A DNA stretch of 64,000 nt from Actinocrispum wychmicini (GCF_004345645.1 NZ_SLWS01000015.1:124001-188000); one strand, 5' to 3'; positions 32,238 to 41,076 are shown, numbered from the stretch's first letter. A program made the numbers and translations. Notes: generated from the sequence alone by a model not told the origin.

Positions 32238-33200
32238 GTGCCCAGGGCAGTGCTGGTGCGGCAGACCGGTGGACCAGAGGTGTTGGAACTGACCGAGGTC
32301 GACGTCCCCGAGCCCGGTCCGGGCGAGGTCGTCGTCGACGTCGCGGCGGCCGGCGTGAACTACATCGACACCTACCACCGCTCCGGCCTGTATCCGATCG
32401 AGACGCCGTTCGGCCTCGGCCTGGAAGGCGCCGGCCGGGTCAGCGCGGTCGGCCCGGACACGGACCTCACTGTGGGTGACCGCGTCGCCTGGTTCAGCAC
32501 GCGTGGGAGTTACGCGGACCAGATCGTGCTACCCACAGCAGACGTGGTCCGGGTGCCGGACCAGGTCGACGACGACACCGCCGCGGCTCTGCTGTTGCAG
32601 GGAGTGACCGCGCACTATCTCGTGTCGTCCACCTATCCGGTGAAGTCGGACGACCCTGTCCTGGTGCACGCGGCGGCCGGCGGTGTCGGCCTGCTGCTCG
32701 TGCAACTCGCCAAGGCACGCGGCGCGCGTGTGCTCGCGACCGTGTCCACGCCGGAGAAGGAGGCGTTGGCGCGCGAGGCGGGCGCTGATGAGGTCGTCGG
32801 ATACGAGGAGTTCGACAAGCACGCCCGCGCGTTCACTGACGGCCAGGGCATGGCCGTGGTGTACGACGGCGTCGGCAAGACCACGTTCGACCAGAGTGTC
32901 GCCAGCGTCCGCCGGCGCGGCTACATGGTGCTGTACGGGGCGTCCAGCGGCCCGGTGCCGCCCGTGGACCCCCAGCGGCTCAACGCGGCCGGCTCGATCT
33001 ACCTGACCCGGCCGAAGAGCGGCGACTACGCGGTGACACCGGCGGAGACCCGCTGGCGGACAGGTGAACTGTTCGAGGCCGTCGTGGCCGGGGACCTCAA
33101 GGTCCGGATCGGCGGCAAGTACCCGCTCGCCGACGCCGCCCAGGCCCACAAGGACCTGCAGTCCCGCAAAACCACCGGAAAACTGCTGCTCGTCCCCTGA
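32238..33200 (+). CDS. qor: NADPH:quinone oxidoreductase
   Basis: 320 residues, zinc-free medium-chain dehydrogenase/reductase of the quinone-reductase (crystallin) type. NADPH-binding AAAGGVGLLLVQLAK lies near residues 148-162. The catalytic zinc ligands of alcohol dehydrogenases are absent, and NYIDTYHRSGLYP is the family's N-terminal hallmark. GTG at 32238 with GAGGAGG 4 nt upstream. The same gene (Rv1454c) occurs in the M. tuberculosis block, so it belongs to the conserved backbone. Ends at a hairpin shared with the convergent FKBP gene. Confidence 0.94.
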   Translation: MPRAVLVRQTGGPEVLELTEVDVPEPGPGEVVVDVAAAGVNYIDTYHRSGLYPIETPFGLGLEGAGRVSAVGPDTDLTVGDRVAWFSTRGSYADQIVLPTADVVRVPDQVDDDTAAALLLQGVTAHYLVSSTYPVKSDDPVLVHAAAGGVGLLLVQLAKARGARVLATVSTPEKEALAREAGADEVVGYEEFDKHARAFTDGQGMAVVYDGVGKTTFDQSVASVRRRGYMVLYGASSGPVPPVDPQRLNAAGSIYLTRPKSGDYAVTPAETRWRTGELFEAVVAGDLKVRIGGKYPLADAAQAHKDLQSRKTTGKLLLVP

Positions 33201-33205
33201 TCACA

Positions 33206-33232
33206 GGGGGTGGCCGGGAAACGGCCACCCCC
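33206..33232. terminator. bidirectional hairpin terminator, qor / FKBP
   Basis: Perfect 11-bp stem (33206-33216 with 33222-33232) and a 5-nt loop GGAAA, placed between the convergent stops of qor and the FKBP lipoprotein gene. There is no T-run, as is usual in this kind of genome. Confidence 0.8.
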
Positions 33233-33240
33233 GAAGGCCA

Positions 33241-33867
33241 CTACTGGACGACGACCGCGTCGACCACGAAGACGAGGGTCTCGTTGGGCTTGACCGGGGG
33301 CTTGCCGGTGTCGCCGTAGCCGAGCGCCGGTGGGATGACCAGGAGCCGTCGGCCGCCCTGCTTCATGCCCACCAGACCCTGCTGCCACCCGACGATGACC
33401 TGCGCCTGGCCGATGGGTGCCTGCAGCGGGATGGGCTGGCCACGGTCGTAGGAGTTGTCGACGATCTTCTGGTCGGACCAGGTTTCCAGCAGGTAGTCGA
33501 GGGTCGCGGTGTTCTGGGCGGTGGCGGCCGGGCCGTTGCCCGGCGCGAGGTCCTTGGTCAGCAGGGTGGTCGGCGGCTTGCAGGTGGTCGGGATGGTGAT
33601 CGTCGGCTTGGCCCCGGGGGCGCCGCTGACCTTGATGTCGTCCACCTTGCACTCGTTGCCGGCCGGCGCGACCGAACTCGCGGAGGACGAGGACGTGGCC
33701 GGCGGGCTCGAGGTCGTGCTGGACGTCTTGGGCGGGGCCGACGTGGCGCCTGTCGGGCCGTCGGCGGGCGGCTTCGTCGAGTCCTGCTCCGAGTTCGCAC
33801 AGGCGCTCAAGGCGGTTGCCGCCGCCAGCGCCACGATGACCATGGTGACCTTGCCTGCGATGCGCAT
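33241..33867 (-). CDS. FKBP-type peptidyl-prolyl isomerase lipoprotein
   Basis: 208 residues from the ATG at 33867. Signal peptide with lipobox LSAC (Cys at about 23), a Ser/Thr/Pro-rich linker of about 50 residues, then an FKBP domain: VIVGWQQGLVGMKQGGRRLLVIPPALGYG and NETLVFVVDAVVV are family hallmarks. It is lipid-anchored at the outer face of the membrane and would help fold exported proteins. The segment corresponding to the early FKBP strands is shifted, with two extra Cys (ECKVD, TTCKPP), possibly a disulfide. The upstream in-frame extension lacks a signal and is discarded. Confidence 0.9.
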   Translation of the reverse strand: MRIAGKVTMVIVALAAATALSACANSEQDSTKPPADGPTGATSAPPKTSSTTSSPPATSSSSASSVAPAGNECKVDDIKVSGAPGAKPTITIPTTCKPPTTLLTKDLAPGNGPAATAQNTATLDYLLETWSDQKIVDNSYDRGQPIPLQAPIGQAQVIVGWQQGLVGMKQGGRRLLVIPPALGYGDTGKPPVKPNETLVFVVDAVVVQ

Positions 33868-33874
33868 GGGCGTC

Positions 33875-33880
33875 ACCCTA
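33875..33880 (-). promoter_or_regulatory. candidate leaderless -10 box (TAGGGT)
   Basis: On the minus strand TAGGGT lies 7 nt before the ATG of the FKBP lipoprotein gene at 33867; fits the leaderless pattern of the window. Confidence 0.4.
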
Positions 33881-34078
33881 GGCAACCGGGTCACACACTG
33901 GTCCCATCGGGTGCCCGGCCGATCGTGGCTTGATCGCCCTGTGCCAGCGGGGTGACCATGGACGTCCCCCGTTTTTCCGATTTCACACGTGCGGCAATGA
34001 GCGTACAGTAACTCGGCGCGCACAAGCGGACACTATGCGCATTCGTCCATCCGAGTGCCCGCCAAGGAGGTGACCCCG

Positions 34079-35083
34079 GTGTCCGCGGACGCCAACGGCA
34101 TCCGCTCGAACCCGATCCGGGAGATTTTCTGGACCAGGACAGGACTGCTGCTCGCGGTCCTGCTGGTGGTCTCGATCGGCAGTCTGTGGCTGTCCGGCAC
34201 AATGGACGCCGGGACTTGGAAGAATCTCGTGACCGCACTCGGGACAGGCACGATGATCTCCGCGATCGTCGGTTTCGGACAGACGCTGATAACGGCATCG
34301 GCGTCCCATCGCGCCCTGGTCGCCCCGCTGGTCGAGGAAAGCAGGCGGGCATTGAAGGACCTGTCGGCCGAATACCGCGCGTTGAACACCGAGTTCTTTC
34401 CCACGCACGTCTTCGACGCCACCACCAATCCCGACCCGGAGCTGAACCGGCAGCTGATGGCCGACCTGGCCGCCAGCCGCTGCTACTTCTTCCGCGGCTT
34501 CTCCGGCCGGTACGCCGCGGCGCGGCTGCTGGTCGCCCGCTCCGGCCGCGAACTGCGGGCGGTCCTCGCCGACCCGCGGGAGGCGTCCGCGATCAGCGGC
34601 CGAGCCAGGCACATGCTCCGGATCGAGGGGGTCGCCGGCGACTACGACAAGATCCGCGCGAGGTTGCTCGAAGAGATCTCGATCGGCCTGGCCGGGCTGT
34701 TCCTCGCCCGCAGCCGGTGCGACTCCATGGAAATCGCGGTGGTCGCCGACCCGCCGCTTGACCGGACCGAGATATTCGACGACAGCGTCTGGCTCACCCT
34801 GTACAGCGCGGTGGCCGGAACAGCCACCCTTTATCCGCGAACACTGCGTTTCTCCGAAGGATCGTTCATCTACGACATGCAACGCGCGGAATTCCAACGC
34901 CTGCGCGCCACCCGCTCAGTGCAGAAGTACACGATCACCCCGGACACCAGCCGCCAGGAATTCCTGGCACTTTTCGAGAAAATCACCGGATCGCCCCTGT
35001 CCGAAGAGGGGTTCGCGGACCTGGAACGAATGTTCCACGATTTCCGCGACGAATTCACCGCCGTTGCGGGGTTGGGAAGTTGA
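34079..35083 (+). CDS. two-helix membrane protein with unknown cytoplasmic domain
   Basis: 334 residues. GTG at 34079 is chosen for the strong AAGGAGG 8 nt upstream; an earlier GTG at 34055 lies before that site. Two hydrophobic helices (about 21-40 and 53-72) are followed by a 250-residue cytoplasmic domain without a recognised family; visible stretches include ASRCYFFRGFSGRYAAARL and EIAVVADPPLDRTEIFDD, plus helical segments. The cupin-like gene starts 1 bp after its stop, and an HD-domain gene follows, so the three probably work together. It may be a membrane sensor. A distant phospholipase-D-like fold is possible but I see no HKD motif. Confidence 0.7.
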   Translation: MSADANGIRSNPIREIFWTRTGLLLAVLLVVSIGSLWLSGTMDAGTWKNLVTALGTGTMISAIVGFGQTLITASASHRALVAPLVEESRRALKDLSAEYRALNTEFFPTHVFDATTNPDPELNRQLMADLAASRCYFFRGFSGRYAAARLLVARSGRELRAVLADPREASAISGRARHMLRIEGVAGDYDKIRARLLEEISIGLAGLFLARSRCDSMEIAVVADPPLDRTEIFDDSVWLTLYSAVAGTATLYPRTLRFSEGSFIYDMQRAEFQRLRATRSVQKYTITPDTSRQEFLALFEKITGSPLSEEGFADLERMFHDFRDEFTAVAGLGS

Positions 35084-35084
35084 C

Positions 35085-35705
35085 ATGCTTTCGGCACTGA
35101 CCGAGTTGGCCGCGCGGATGCGCGCGTGCGACGTCGCCGACTGGGACCGCGTGGCGGCCCGGTTCTTCGACTGGGCCACTCAGCAGGACCTGCGCGCCGC
35201 CGTGCGCGCCTACCTGGACGGTCTGGCGGGCAACGCGGCCGCCGCCGTGACCGCCAAGTCCCGGGAGACCACCACGCACTTCGCCTGGTGCCTGTTGGAC
35301 CGCCCGGAAGACGGGTTCTCCTTCTGGCTGCACGAGTACAAACCGCAGCAGGACTGGCGGATCGGCTACGCCGACTCCGTCCACAACCACCGGTACCACT
35401 TCTGCACGACCATCCTGCGTGGCCGGTACGTCCACGAACGCTTCACCGCCGACGTCGATCCGGAAGGGACCGAGATCCGGTCGGCCACCCTGCTGCGCAG
35501 CGGAGTGTGCGGCACCGGCGAAGCCGGGATGATGCTGTCGGAGGAGTTCCACCGAATCCCGAAAGCCGAGGACGGCACCCTCACCTTCCTGGTGAAATCC
35601 CGGGCCATCCAGCCCTGGAGCCTGTCCTATGACCCGATCACCGGCACCAGCCGCCGACACGTGCCCATCGAGCAGCGACTGGGGCAGTTGGCCCGGCACA
35701 TCTGA
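35085..35705 (+). CDS. cupin-like protein of unknown function
   Basis: 206 residues. The centre reads SVHNHRYHFCTTILRGRYVHERF (split here: HNHRYHF near residue 101, then a Glu and later SEEFHRIP near 155), resembling the metal-binding His/Glu pattern of cupins such as cysteine dioxygenase. The N-terminal 60 residues are helical. No signal peptide. It lies 1 bp after the membrane protein gene, so the two are almost certainly co-translated. Metal binding is an inference from the motif; substrate unknown. Confidence 0.65.
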   Translation: MLSALTELAARMRACDVADWDRVAARFFDWATQQDLRAAVRAYLDGLAGNAAAAVTAKSRETTTHFAWCLLDRPEDGFSFWLHEYKPQQDWRIGYADSVHNHRYHFCTTILRGRYVHERFTADVDPEGTEIRSATLLRSGVCGTGEAGMMLSEEFHRIPKAEDGTLTFLVKSRAIQPWSLSYDPITGTSRRHVPIEQRLGQLARHI

Positions 35706-35725
35706 ACACAGAACCCCAGCTGGGG

Positions 35726-35759
35726 GATGACGGGGCGGTTATATGTCATCATGACCGCC
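35726..35759. promoter_or_regulatory. nested inverted repeats upstream of HD gene
   Basis: GATGAC (35726-35731) pairs with GTCATC (35745-35750), and GGCGGT (35734-35739) with ACCGCC (35754-35759), around an A/T-rich TTATAT. The two pairs interleave and so are alternative structures or protein sites. Located in the 118-bp gap before the HD-domain gene. Confidence 0.35.
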
Positions 35760-35823
35760 TCGTGGGGCCGTCTTACCCATACGATGCCTTCACCTGTGCG
35801 AAGGGATCGTTCGGGAGGCCCCA

Positions 35824-36495
35824 ATGCTCGGTCAGAACACCGCGGTGCCGCTCGGCACGGTTGCGCCTGAGGCATATGCCCAGGTGGAACACCGGGTCAA
35901 GCAGTTGTGCGCGCGGCATGCCGCGAAGTTGCCGTTCCACGGTTGGCACCATGTTCACTTCGTACGGACGAAGGCCGGCGAGTTCGCCCGGTCCAATGGG
36001 TCCGATCCGGCGGTCGTCGAGACGGCCGCACTTGTGCATGACCTGAATTACATCGTGCTGCGCAATTCGGCCGCGTCGGCAGGGCGTGACCTGCGGATGC
36101 ACGTCCTCGCTCGGGCGGGTGTGGACGAGGCGGTGGCCGAACGGATCGACGCCGTCGTCCTGGAGGCCGAGATGAGTTCCAGGGATGCCGATATCTCGCT
36201 GGAAGCCCAGGCGCTCAGCGACGCCGACACGCTGTTCAAGGCGCTGCCGGTGACGCCGGTGATGCTCGCGCACCGCTATCTCAGTGAGAACGGCGTCACG
36301 CTTCGGGAACTGGCGCACAAAATCGTCGGCGAGCAGCGCGGTGCGCACGACGCCGGGTTCTACTTCTACAGCCCCGAGGCCAAGGCCATGTACTCGCACT
36401 GGGCCACCGCCAACCTGGACCTGTGGCAGTGCGTTGTGGAGGCACTCGACGACCCGTCCGTCGGCGAGCTGCTCGAAGAGGTCACCGCGGAGTGA
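35824..36495 (+). CDS. HD-domain phosphohydrolase-like protein
   Basis: 223 residues. HD superfamily: a first His in GWHHVHFV (near 41-48), the defining His-Asp pair in LVHDLNY (about 72-78), and a late Asp in SDADTLFKAL. These metal-dependent enzymes hydrolyse nucleotides or cyclic nucleotides. ATG at 35824 with GGGAGG 5 nt upstream. It follows the membrane/cupin pair and probably forms a module with it. Its 3' end overlaps the convergent Ddn-like gene by 14 bp. Confidence 0.82.
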   Translation: MLGQNTAVPLGTVAPEAYAQVEHRVKQLCARHAAKLPFHGWHHVHFVRTKAGEFARSNGSDPAVVETAALVHDLNYIVLRNSAASAGRDLRMHVLARAGVDEAVAERIDAVVLEAEMSSRDADISLEAQALSDADTLFKALPVTPVMLAHRYLSENGVTLRELAHKIVGEQRGAHDAGFYFYSPEAKAMYSHWATANLDLWQCVVEALDDPSVGELLEEVTAE

Positions 36496-36949
36496 GCCGG
36501 AAGACCCGCAGTTCGCGGTCTGTTCTGGACTGGTAGTTGTCGTACGCGGGCCAGGTCCTGGTCAGGGTCGGCCAGATCCGCGCCCGCTCGTCGCCGGTGA
36601 GCCGGTGCGCGTGGACGTCGTGGGTCCGGCCTTTGATGTTCACCGACGCGTCCGGATTGGCCATCAGGTTGACCGTCCACACCGGATGGCCGGGACCGCC
36701 CCAGTTGGACCCGACCAGCAGGATGTCCTTGCCGTCCGGCACGTACAGCAGCGGCACGTCGCGCGGCTGGCCGGACCGCCTGCCCTTGACCGTCAGGATC
36801 AGTGCCGGCAGCCCGGCGATACCGACGAGGGTCACCCGCCCTTTGGTCAGCCGCAGCAGCACCTTGTCCGTGGCCAGGACGTACGGACTGATCCGGCTGA
36901 GCCACGGACGAGCGGCGAGCCAGCGCGCGATCGCGCGCAACACTTCCAT
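36482..36949 (-). CDS. Ddn-family deazaflavin (F420)-dependent protein
   Basis: 155 residues of the split-barrel family that includes the mycobacterial deazaflavin-dependent nitroreductase. Family hallmarks are LILTVKGRRSGQPRDVPLLYVPDGKD and the GSNWGGPGHPVWTVNLMANP stretch. These proteins bind F420 and reduce quinones or other compounds. A TATCTT box lies 8 nt before the ATG. It overlaps the HD gene tail-to-tail and stands alone. Confidence 0.88.
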   Translation of the reverse strand: MEVLRAIARWLAARPWLSRISPYVLATDKVLLRLTKGRVTLVGIAGLPALILTVKGRRSGQPRDVPLLYVPDGKDILLVGSNWGGPGHPVWTVNLMANPDASVNIKGRTHDVHAHRLTGDERARIWPTLTRTWPAYDNYQSRTDRELRVFRLTPR

Positions 36950-36957
36950 GGCACGCG

Positions 36958-36963
36958 AAGATA
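36958..36963 (-). promoter_or_regulatory. candidate leaderless -10 box (TATCTT)
   Basis: On the minus strand TATCTT lies 8 nt before the ATG of the Ddn-like gene at 36949. Confidence 0.3.
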
Positions 36964-36969
36964 CCCAGG

Positions 36970-37761
36970 TCAGGCCAGGAAGTCACCCAACGGCACCGGA
37001 GTCAGCCCGTCCTGTTTGGCGCGTTCCAGGAACGCCCGGAAGTCCTCCACGAACGTCTTGCGGAAGTGCATCAGCACGATGTCGCCCGCTTTGAGCTTGC
37101 CGGCCCCCTGGAACTGCACGACGCCGTCGTTGACCGCGGCGGTCCACAGGATGATGGCCTTCATCCCGCAGTCCACGACCGCTTTCTGGGTGTTGGCGTC
37201 GTAGTTGCCGAACGGCGGCCGGAACAGCGCCGGGCGCTTGCCGAACGCGGTGGTGATGGCGTCCGCGTCGCCGCAGATCTCCTTCTTCTGCGCCTCGTAC
37301 GGCATGCCCTTCAGGTTCGGGTGGGTCATCGTGTGGTCGTTGATGATCACGCCGGCCTCGTCCTGGATGGCCTTGAAGTACGCCTCGTGGCCCTTGAAGT
37401 ACTTCTCGTTCAGGAACAGCGTGGGGTGCGCGCCGGAGTCCTTGATCATCTGCAGCGCGTTGGGATCCTGGATCGCGCCGTCGTCCATGGTGATGAACAC
37501 GTACGGCTTGTCCGTCTGGATCTTCTTGACCACCGGGGCCTTGCCGTCGGTGATCGGCGGCACATGTCCTTGCGCGGTGCCGAACTGGTAGGGCTGCTGG
37601 AAGGCCGGCGGCGCCGGCGCGTCCGGCTCCGGCCGGCCCTGCGCGGGCGCCACAGTGGACGGTTTCGGTGCGCTCGCCGGCGGTGCCGACGAACACCCGA
37701 CGATCAAGGCCGCCGCGGCAGTGACCGCGGCGGCCAAGCCGACCACGTTCCGAATGTCCAT
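36970..37761 (-). CDS. polysaccharide deacetylase-family lipoprotein
   Basis: 263 residues. Lipoprotein signal peptide with lipobox IVGC (Cys23), a short Pro/Ala-rich linker, then a NodB-like domain: the first motif reads TMDDG where TFDDG is usual, the metal-binding His pair is in NDHTMTHPNL, and RPPFGNYD follows. A later KAGDIVLMHF segment carries the catalytic His. It would de-N-acetylate a cell-wall glycan at the outer membrane face. The nearest relatives are peptidoglycan or chitooligosaccharide deacetylases. Confidence 0.88.
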   Translation of the reverse strand: MDIRNVVGLAAAVTAAAALIVGCSSAPPASAPKPSTVAPAQGRPEPDAPAPPAFQQPYQFGTAQGHVPPITDGKAPVVKKIQTDKPYVFITMDDGAIQDPNALQMIKDSGAHPTLFLNEKYFKGHEAYFKAIQDEAGVIINDHTMTHPNLKGMPYEAQKKEICGDADAITTAFGKRPALFRPPFGNYDANTQKAVVDCGMKAIILWTAAVNDGVVQFQGAGKLKAGDIVLMHFRKTFVEDFRAFLERAKQDGLTPVPLGDFLA

Positions 37762-37831
37762 TACCCCACCGTTTGTCCTGTCGGATTCCTGTCTCTACCG
37801 AGAGGACGCCACAGGCGGTGGAAACGTTGCG

Positions 37832-38845
37832 TCAGGTTCCGTCGCCCCGGATGATCCGGTCGTCCGTGGCCACCGGTGAACCTCGTCCGTCGCGGTTGCT
37901 CGTGGTGAACCACAGCATGCCGTCCGGCCCGGCCACCGGGGTCCGGAGCCGCCCGAACTGCCCTTGGTAGAGGGCACGCGGCGTGCCGATGCCGGTGGTG
38001 GTCACCGGGATCACCCACATCCGGGTGCCGCGCAACGCCGCCATGTAAAGGTTGTTCCTGTAGAAGGCGATCCCGCTCGGCGACGCCTCGGCGGTGGTCC
38101 ACTGGGTCAGCGGGTCGACGAAGTTCGGGTTGCCGCACCTGCCCTCGCACGTCGGCCAGCCGTAGTTGCCGCCCGGCCGGATCAGGTTCAGCTCGTCGAA
38201 CCGGTTCTGGCCGAGTTCGGCCTCGAACAGCCGGCCGTCCGGGGACCAGGTGAGCCCCTGGACGTTGCGGTGCCCGAACGAGTACACGAGCGTGCCGAAC
38301 GGGTTGCCCGGCGCGGGTCGCCCGTCCTGGGTCATCCGCAGGATCTTGCCGCCGAGCGACGCCCTGTTCTGGGCGTTGCCGGAGCTGCCCGCGTCACCCG
38401 TGCCGGCGTACAGCATGCCGTCCGGGCCGAACGCGAGCCGGCCGCCGTTGTGGATCTGGGTTCCGCGGGGGATCCCGGTCACGATCGGCTGCGGCGGCGA
38501 GCCCAGCGTGACTCTCGCGATCCGGTTGTCGGTCGCGGTCGTGTAGTAGACGAAGACGGTCCGGTCCTGGGTCGGTGACACAGCGAGGCCGAGCAGCCCG
38601 CCTTCACCGTCCGGGGTGACGCCGGGCACGGTCTGGATGTCGGTGACTGTGCCGTTGCGTAGCGACCTGATCTTGGCCGTGGTGCGTTCGGTGAACACCG
38701 CGCTGCCGTCCGACAGGAACCCGAGGCCCCAGGGAACGGACAGCCTGGTCGCCACGACTGTGTTCGCGGCGTTGGCTGGGGCGGCGGAGACGGTCAACGC
38801 GGTGATCGCGGCCACGGCGGTGGCCACGCCCCTGTGGATCTTCAT
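37832..38845 (-). CDS. secreted PQQ-type sugar dehydrogenase
   Basis: 337 residues from the ATG at 38845, with a GGAGGAAGG ribosome site. A signal peptide ends near APANA (about residue 26). The rest is a six-bladed propeller of the soluble aldose/sorbosone dehydrogenase family (GDH-B-like), with GEGGLLGLAVSP, GNAQNRASLGGKILR and ELGQNRFDELN. Such enzymes oxidise sugars outside the cytoplasm using pyrroloquinoline quinone. No PQQ synthesis genes are in the window. Cys residues in GRCGNPNFV may form a disulfide. Confidence 0.86.
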   Translation of the reverse strand: MKIHRGVATAVAAITALTVSAAPANAANTVVATRLSVPWGLGFLSDGSAVFTERTTAKIRSLRNGTVTDIQTVPGVTPDGEGGLLGLAVSPTQDRTVFVYYTTATDNRIARVTLGSPPQPIVTGIPRGTQIHNGGRLAFGPDGMLYAGTGDAGSSGNAQNRASLGGKILRMTQDGRPAPGNPFGTLVYSFGHRNVQGLTWSPDGRLFEAELGQNRFDELNLIRPGGNYGWPTCEGRCGNPNFVDPLTQWTTAEASPSGIAFYRNNLYMAALRGTRMWVIPVTTTGIGTPRALYQGQFGRLRTPVAGPDGMLWFTTSNRDGRGSPVATDDRIIRGDGT

Positions 38846-38933
38846 TGGTCCTTCCTCCATGCAGGGTGGAGACAGAGGTACAGACCAATGGTGACCTATG
38901 GGTCACGGACCGTCACCGTCCGTTGGTTGGGGA

Positions 38934-39344
38934 TCAGAGCCCGAGCAAGGCGGGGTCAGCCATGAGGGCGCGCCAGCGCCCACCCGGGTCGTCGACCAAC
39001 CGGCGGGTGGTCAGGTCGAGCAGCCCGGACACGCTCTCCACCTCGGCGGCCAGCACTCCCCCGGCGGTCCAGAGCCGCTGGGTGACCCGGGACGTCCGGC
39101 CGGTGGTCCAGTGGAACTCCGTCTCGACCTCGACGGTGTCGTCCGGGCGCAGCTCGTGGCGGAACTCGATCGTGGTCCGCAGGTTCACCGGTCCGAGGGC
39201 CTGGTCCCTGAGCTGGGCCAGGTCGACGCCGGCCGCCTGGACCAGCCGCCACCGGGCGTTGTCGGCATACAGCAGGTAGGCGGGGCCACGGACGTGACCG
39301 TTGGTGTCCAGGTCGTCCACCCGGACCGGGATGGTGATTCGCAC
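38934..39344 (-). CDS. hotdog-fold acyl-CoA thioesterase
   Basis: 136 residues, 4-hydroxybenzoyl-CoA thioesterase type. The catalytic-Asp region is VDDLDTNGHVRGPAYLLYADNARW (Asp and His near residues 10-16), and the long central helix follows. GTG at 39344 shares one base with the TAG of the upstream AraC gene (TAGTG), which shows the two form an operon and helps locate the true end of that gene. It would hydrolyse an acyl-CoA thioester; substrate unknown. Confidence 0.85.
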   Translation of the reverse strand: MRITIPVRVDDLDTNGHVRGPAYLLYADNARWRLVQAAGVDLAQLRDQALGPVNLRTTIEFRHELRPDDTVEVETEFHWTTGRTSRVTQRLWTAGGVLAAEVESVSGLLDLTTRRLVDDPGGRWRALMADPALLGL

Positions 39345-40095
39345 TACCGGATTCTCGGCACCACCGGCCGCGGCGTCTGGAACATTTCGGCCAACCTGGC
39401 CGGGGTGGACCCGGACATCGCCAGGCACTCCCGCCCCAGGTGCGACTGGTCGGCGTACCCCAGGTCAGCGGCCACATCCGCGAGCGACGACCGGCCAACC
39501 GCGACGAGCGGCAGCCGGCGGAGGAACTCCGGAACCGCAGCACCCGCTGCAACCGTTTGGGCCCGTAGCCGACCTCGGCACGCAGCCGCCGACGCAGGCC
39601 GCGTTCGCTGATGGCCACCTGGTCGGCCGCCTGTGGCACGGAACGTGTGCGCAACTCGCGTACAGCCGCGACCGTGAGCGGATCATGGGCTCGACCGGCC
39701 ACCAGGCGTTCCAATGAGGACAGTTCGGGTCGGTCGAGGACGGCCGCCCGTCCCCACACGTCGGCCAGCGGCGTGACCCCGTGCGGCAGCTCGGCGACGG
39801 GCATACCCAGCACGGAACCGGCCACCCCGCAGCGCAACCGCAAGCCGAGACTGACGCCGGTGGCCGGCAGCCACATCCGGGCCGGCCGGCCGGCGGTCAC
39901 CACCACGTACAGCCCCTGGCTGTTCCACACCAGGTCGACGCATCCGTCCGGAACGACCCGAATCGACCGCGGCCACCCGGCCGTGCCGATCCACCCGGCC
40001 TCCACCACGGCGGCCACCGCACGCGACGGCGTTACCTCACGGTAGGTGGAGCGCAGCCCGCCGGCCTCAGCCCAGGTACGAAGCGGTATGGCCAT
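39344..40095 (-). pseudogene. AraC-family regulator interrupted by a frameshift
   Basis: ATG at 40095 (MAIPLRTWAEAGG). The first 185 residues, an N-terminal sensing domain plus the first helix-turn-helix (VAISERGLRRRLRAEVGYGPKRLQRVLRF), are in one frame. Near 39524-39532 one base appears to be missing. Restoring it continues the protein as REFLRRLPLVAVGRSSLAD, then GYADQSHLGREC, the second helix-turn-helix of AraC proteins, and ends at TAG (39346-39344) fused to the thioesterase GTG. The natural-looking end argues for a recent frameshift or a sequencing error. If real, the regulator loses its second DNA-binding helix and so its function. Confidence 0.8.
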
Positions 40096-40106
40096 GTGGC
40101 CAGTAT

Positions 40107-41048
40107 CTAGAACCAGCCGGTGATGGGCAGGCCGACAGCCGAGTCGACGGCGACCATGACGAACACCGCACACAGGTACGAGTTCGACAGGTGGAAAACC
40201 TTCATCGGCTTGCCCTCTTCGCCGCCCCGGTACACGTTGTGCAGCCGGTGGACGGCGGTCAGGAACCAGGCGCCCAGCACCACGGCCGCGACCGCGTAGA
40301 TCCACGACGTCGCGGGCACCAGGAGGAGTCCACACAGGACCATCGCCCACGAGTAGAGCACGATCCGGAACGACACCTGGCGCGCCGGCAGGACGACCGG
40401 CAGCATCGGGACACCGGCCCGCTCGTAGTCGTCGCGGAACTTCATCGCCAGCGCCCACGAGTGCGGCGGCGTCCAGAAGAAGATCACGCCGAACAGCACG
40501 AACGCCGGCCAGCCCACGTCGCCGGTCACCGCCGACCAGCCGATCACCACCGGCATGCAGCCGGCGATTCCGCCCCACACGATGTTCTGGGACGTCCGGC
40601 GCTTCAACCACATCGTGTACACGAAGACGTAGAACAGGATCGCGCCGACGCACAGCACCGCGGCGACCCAGTTCGAGGTCAGCCAGAGGAAGCCGCACGA
40701 CAGCACACCGAGCACCACGCCGAAGACCAACGCGTTGCGGACCGGCACCTGGTGCCTGACCAGGGGGCGCGCGCTGGTGCGCTTCATCACCGCGTCGATG
40801 TCCGCGTCGACCACACAGTTCAGGGCGCCCGCGCTGCCGGCGGCGAGGGTGCCCCCGACCATCGTCCACAGCACCAACCACGGTGACGGGATGCCACGTT
40901 GCGCCAGCAGCATCGCCGGGATGGTGGTGACCAGAAGCTGCTCGATGATGCGGGGCTTGGTCAGCGCGACGTATGCGCGGACGACATCCTTGATACGGCT
41001 GAGGCCACGCTGCGGAGCGTCCGCGGTCGGGTCGGCGGTGATGCTCAC
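40107..41048 (-). CDS. ctaB: protoheme IX farnesyltransferase
   Basis: 313 residues, UbiA-family prenyltransferase with about nine membrane segments. The first Asp-rich motif is NCVVDADIDAVMKRTSARPL and the second region is RDDYERAGVPMLP. It converts heme B to heme O, the precursor used by CtaA for cytochrome oxidase. GTG at 41048; a TACTAT box lies 8 nt upstream. Divergent from tkt, the same arrangement as in M. tuberculosis (Rv1451 / Rv1449c). Confidence 0.95.
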   Translation of the reverse strand: MSITADPTADAPQRGLSRIKDVVRAYVALTKPRIIEQLLVTTIPAMLLAQRGIPSPWLVLWTMVGGTLAAGSAGALNCVVDADIDAVMKRTSARPLVRHQVPVRNALVFGVVLGVLSCGFLWLTSNWVAAVLCVGAILFYVFVYTMWLKRRTSQNIVWGGIAGCMPVVIGWSAVTGDVGWPAFVLFGVIFFWTPPHSWALAMKFRDDYERAGVPMLPVVLPARQVSFRIVLYSWAMVLCGLLLVPATSWIYAVAAVVLGAWFLTAVHRLHNVYRGGEEGKPMKVFHLSNSYLCAVFVMVAVDSAVGLPITGWF

Positions 41049-41056
41049 GGATGGGA

Positions 41057-41062
41057 ATAGTA
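41057..41062 (-). promoter_or_regulatory. candidate -10 box of ctaB (TACTAT)
   Basis: On the minus strand TACTAT lies 8 nt before the GTG of ctaB at 41048. Confidence 0.4.
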
Positions 41063-41076
41063 GACCGGCTACGTAC

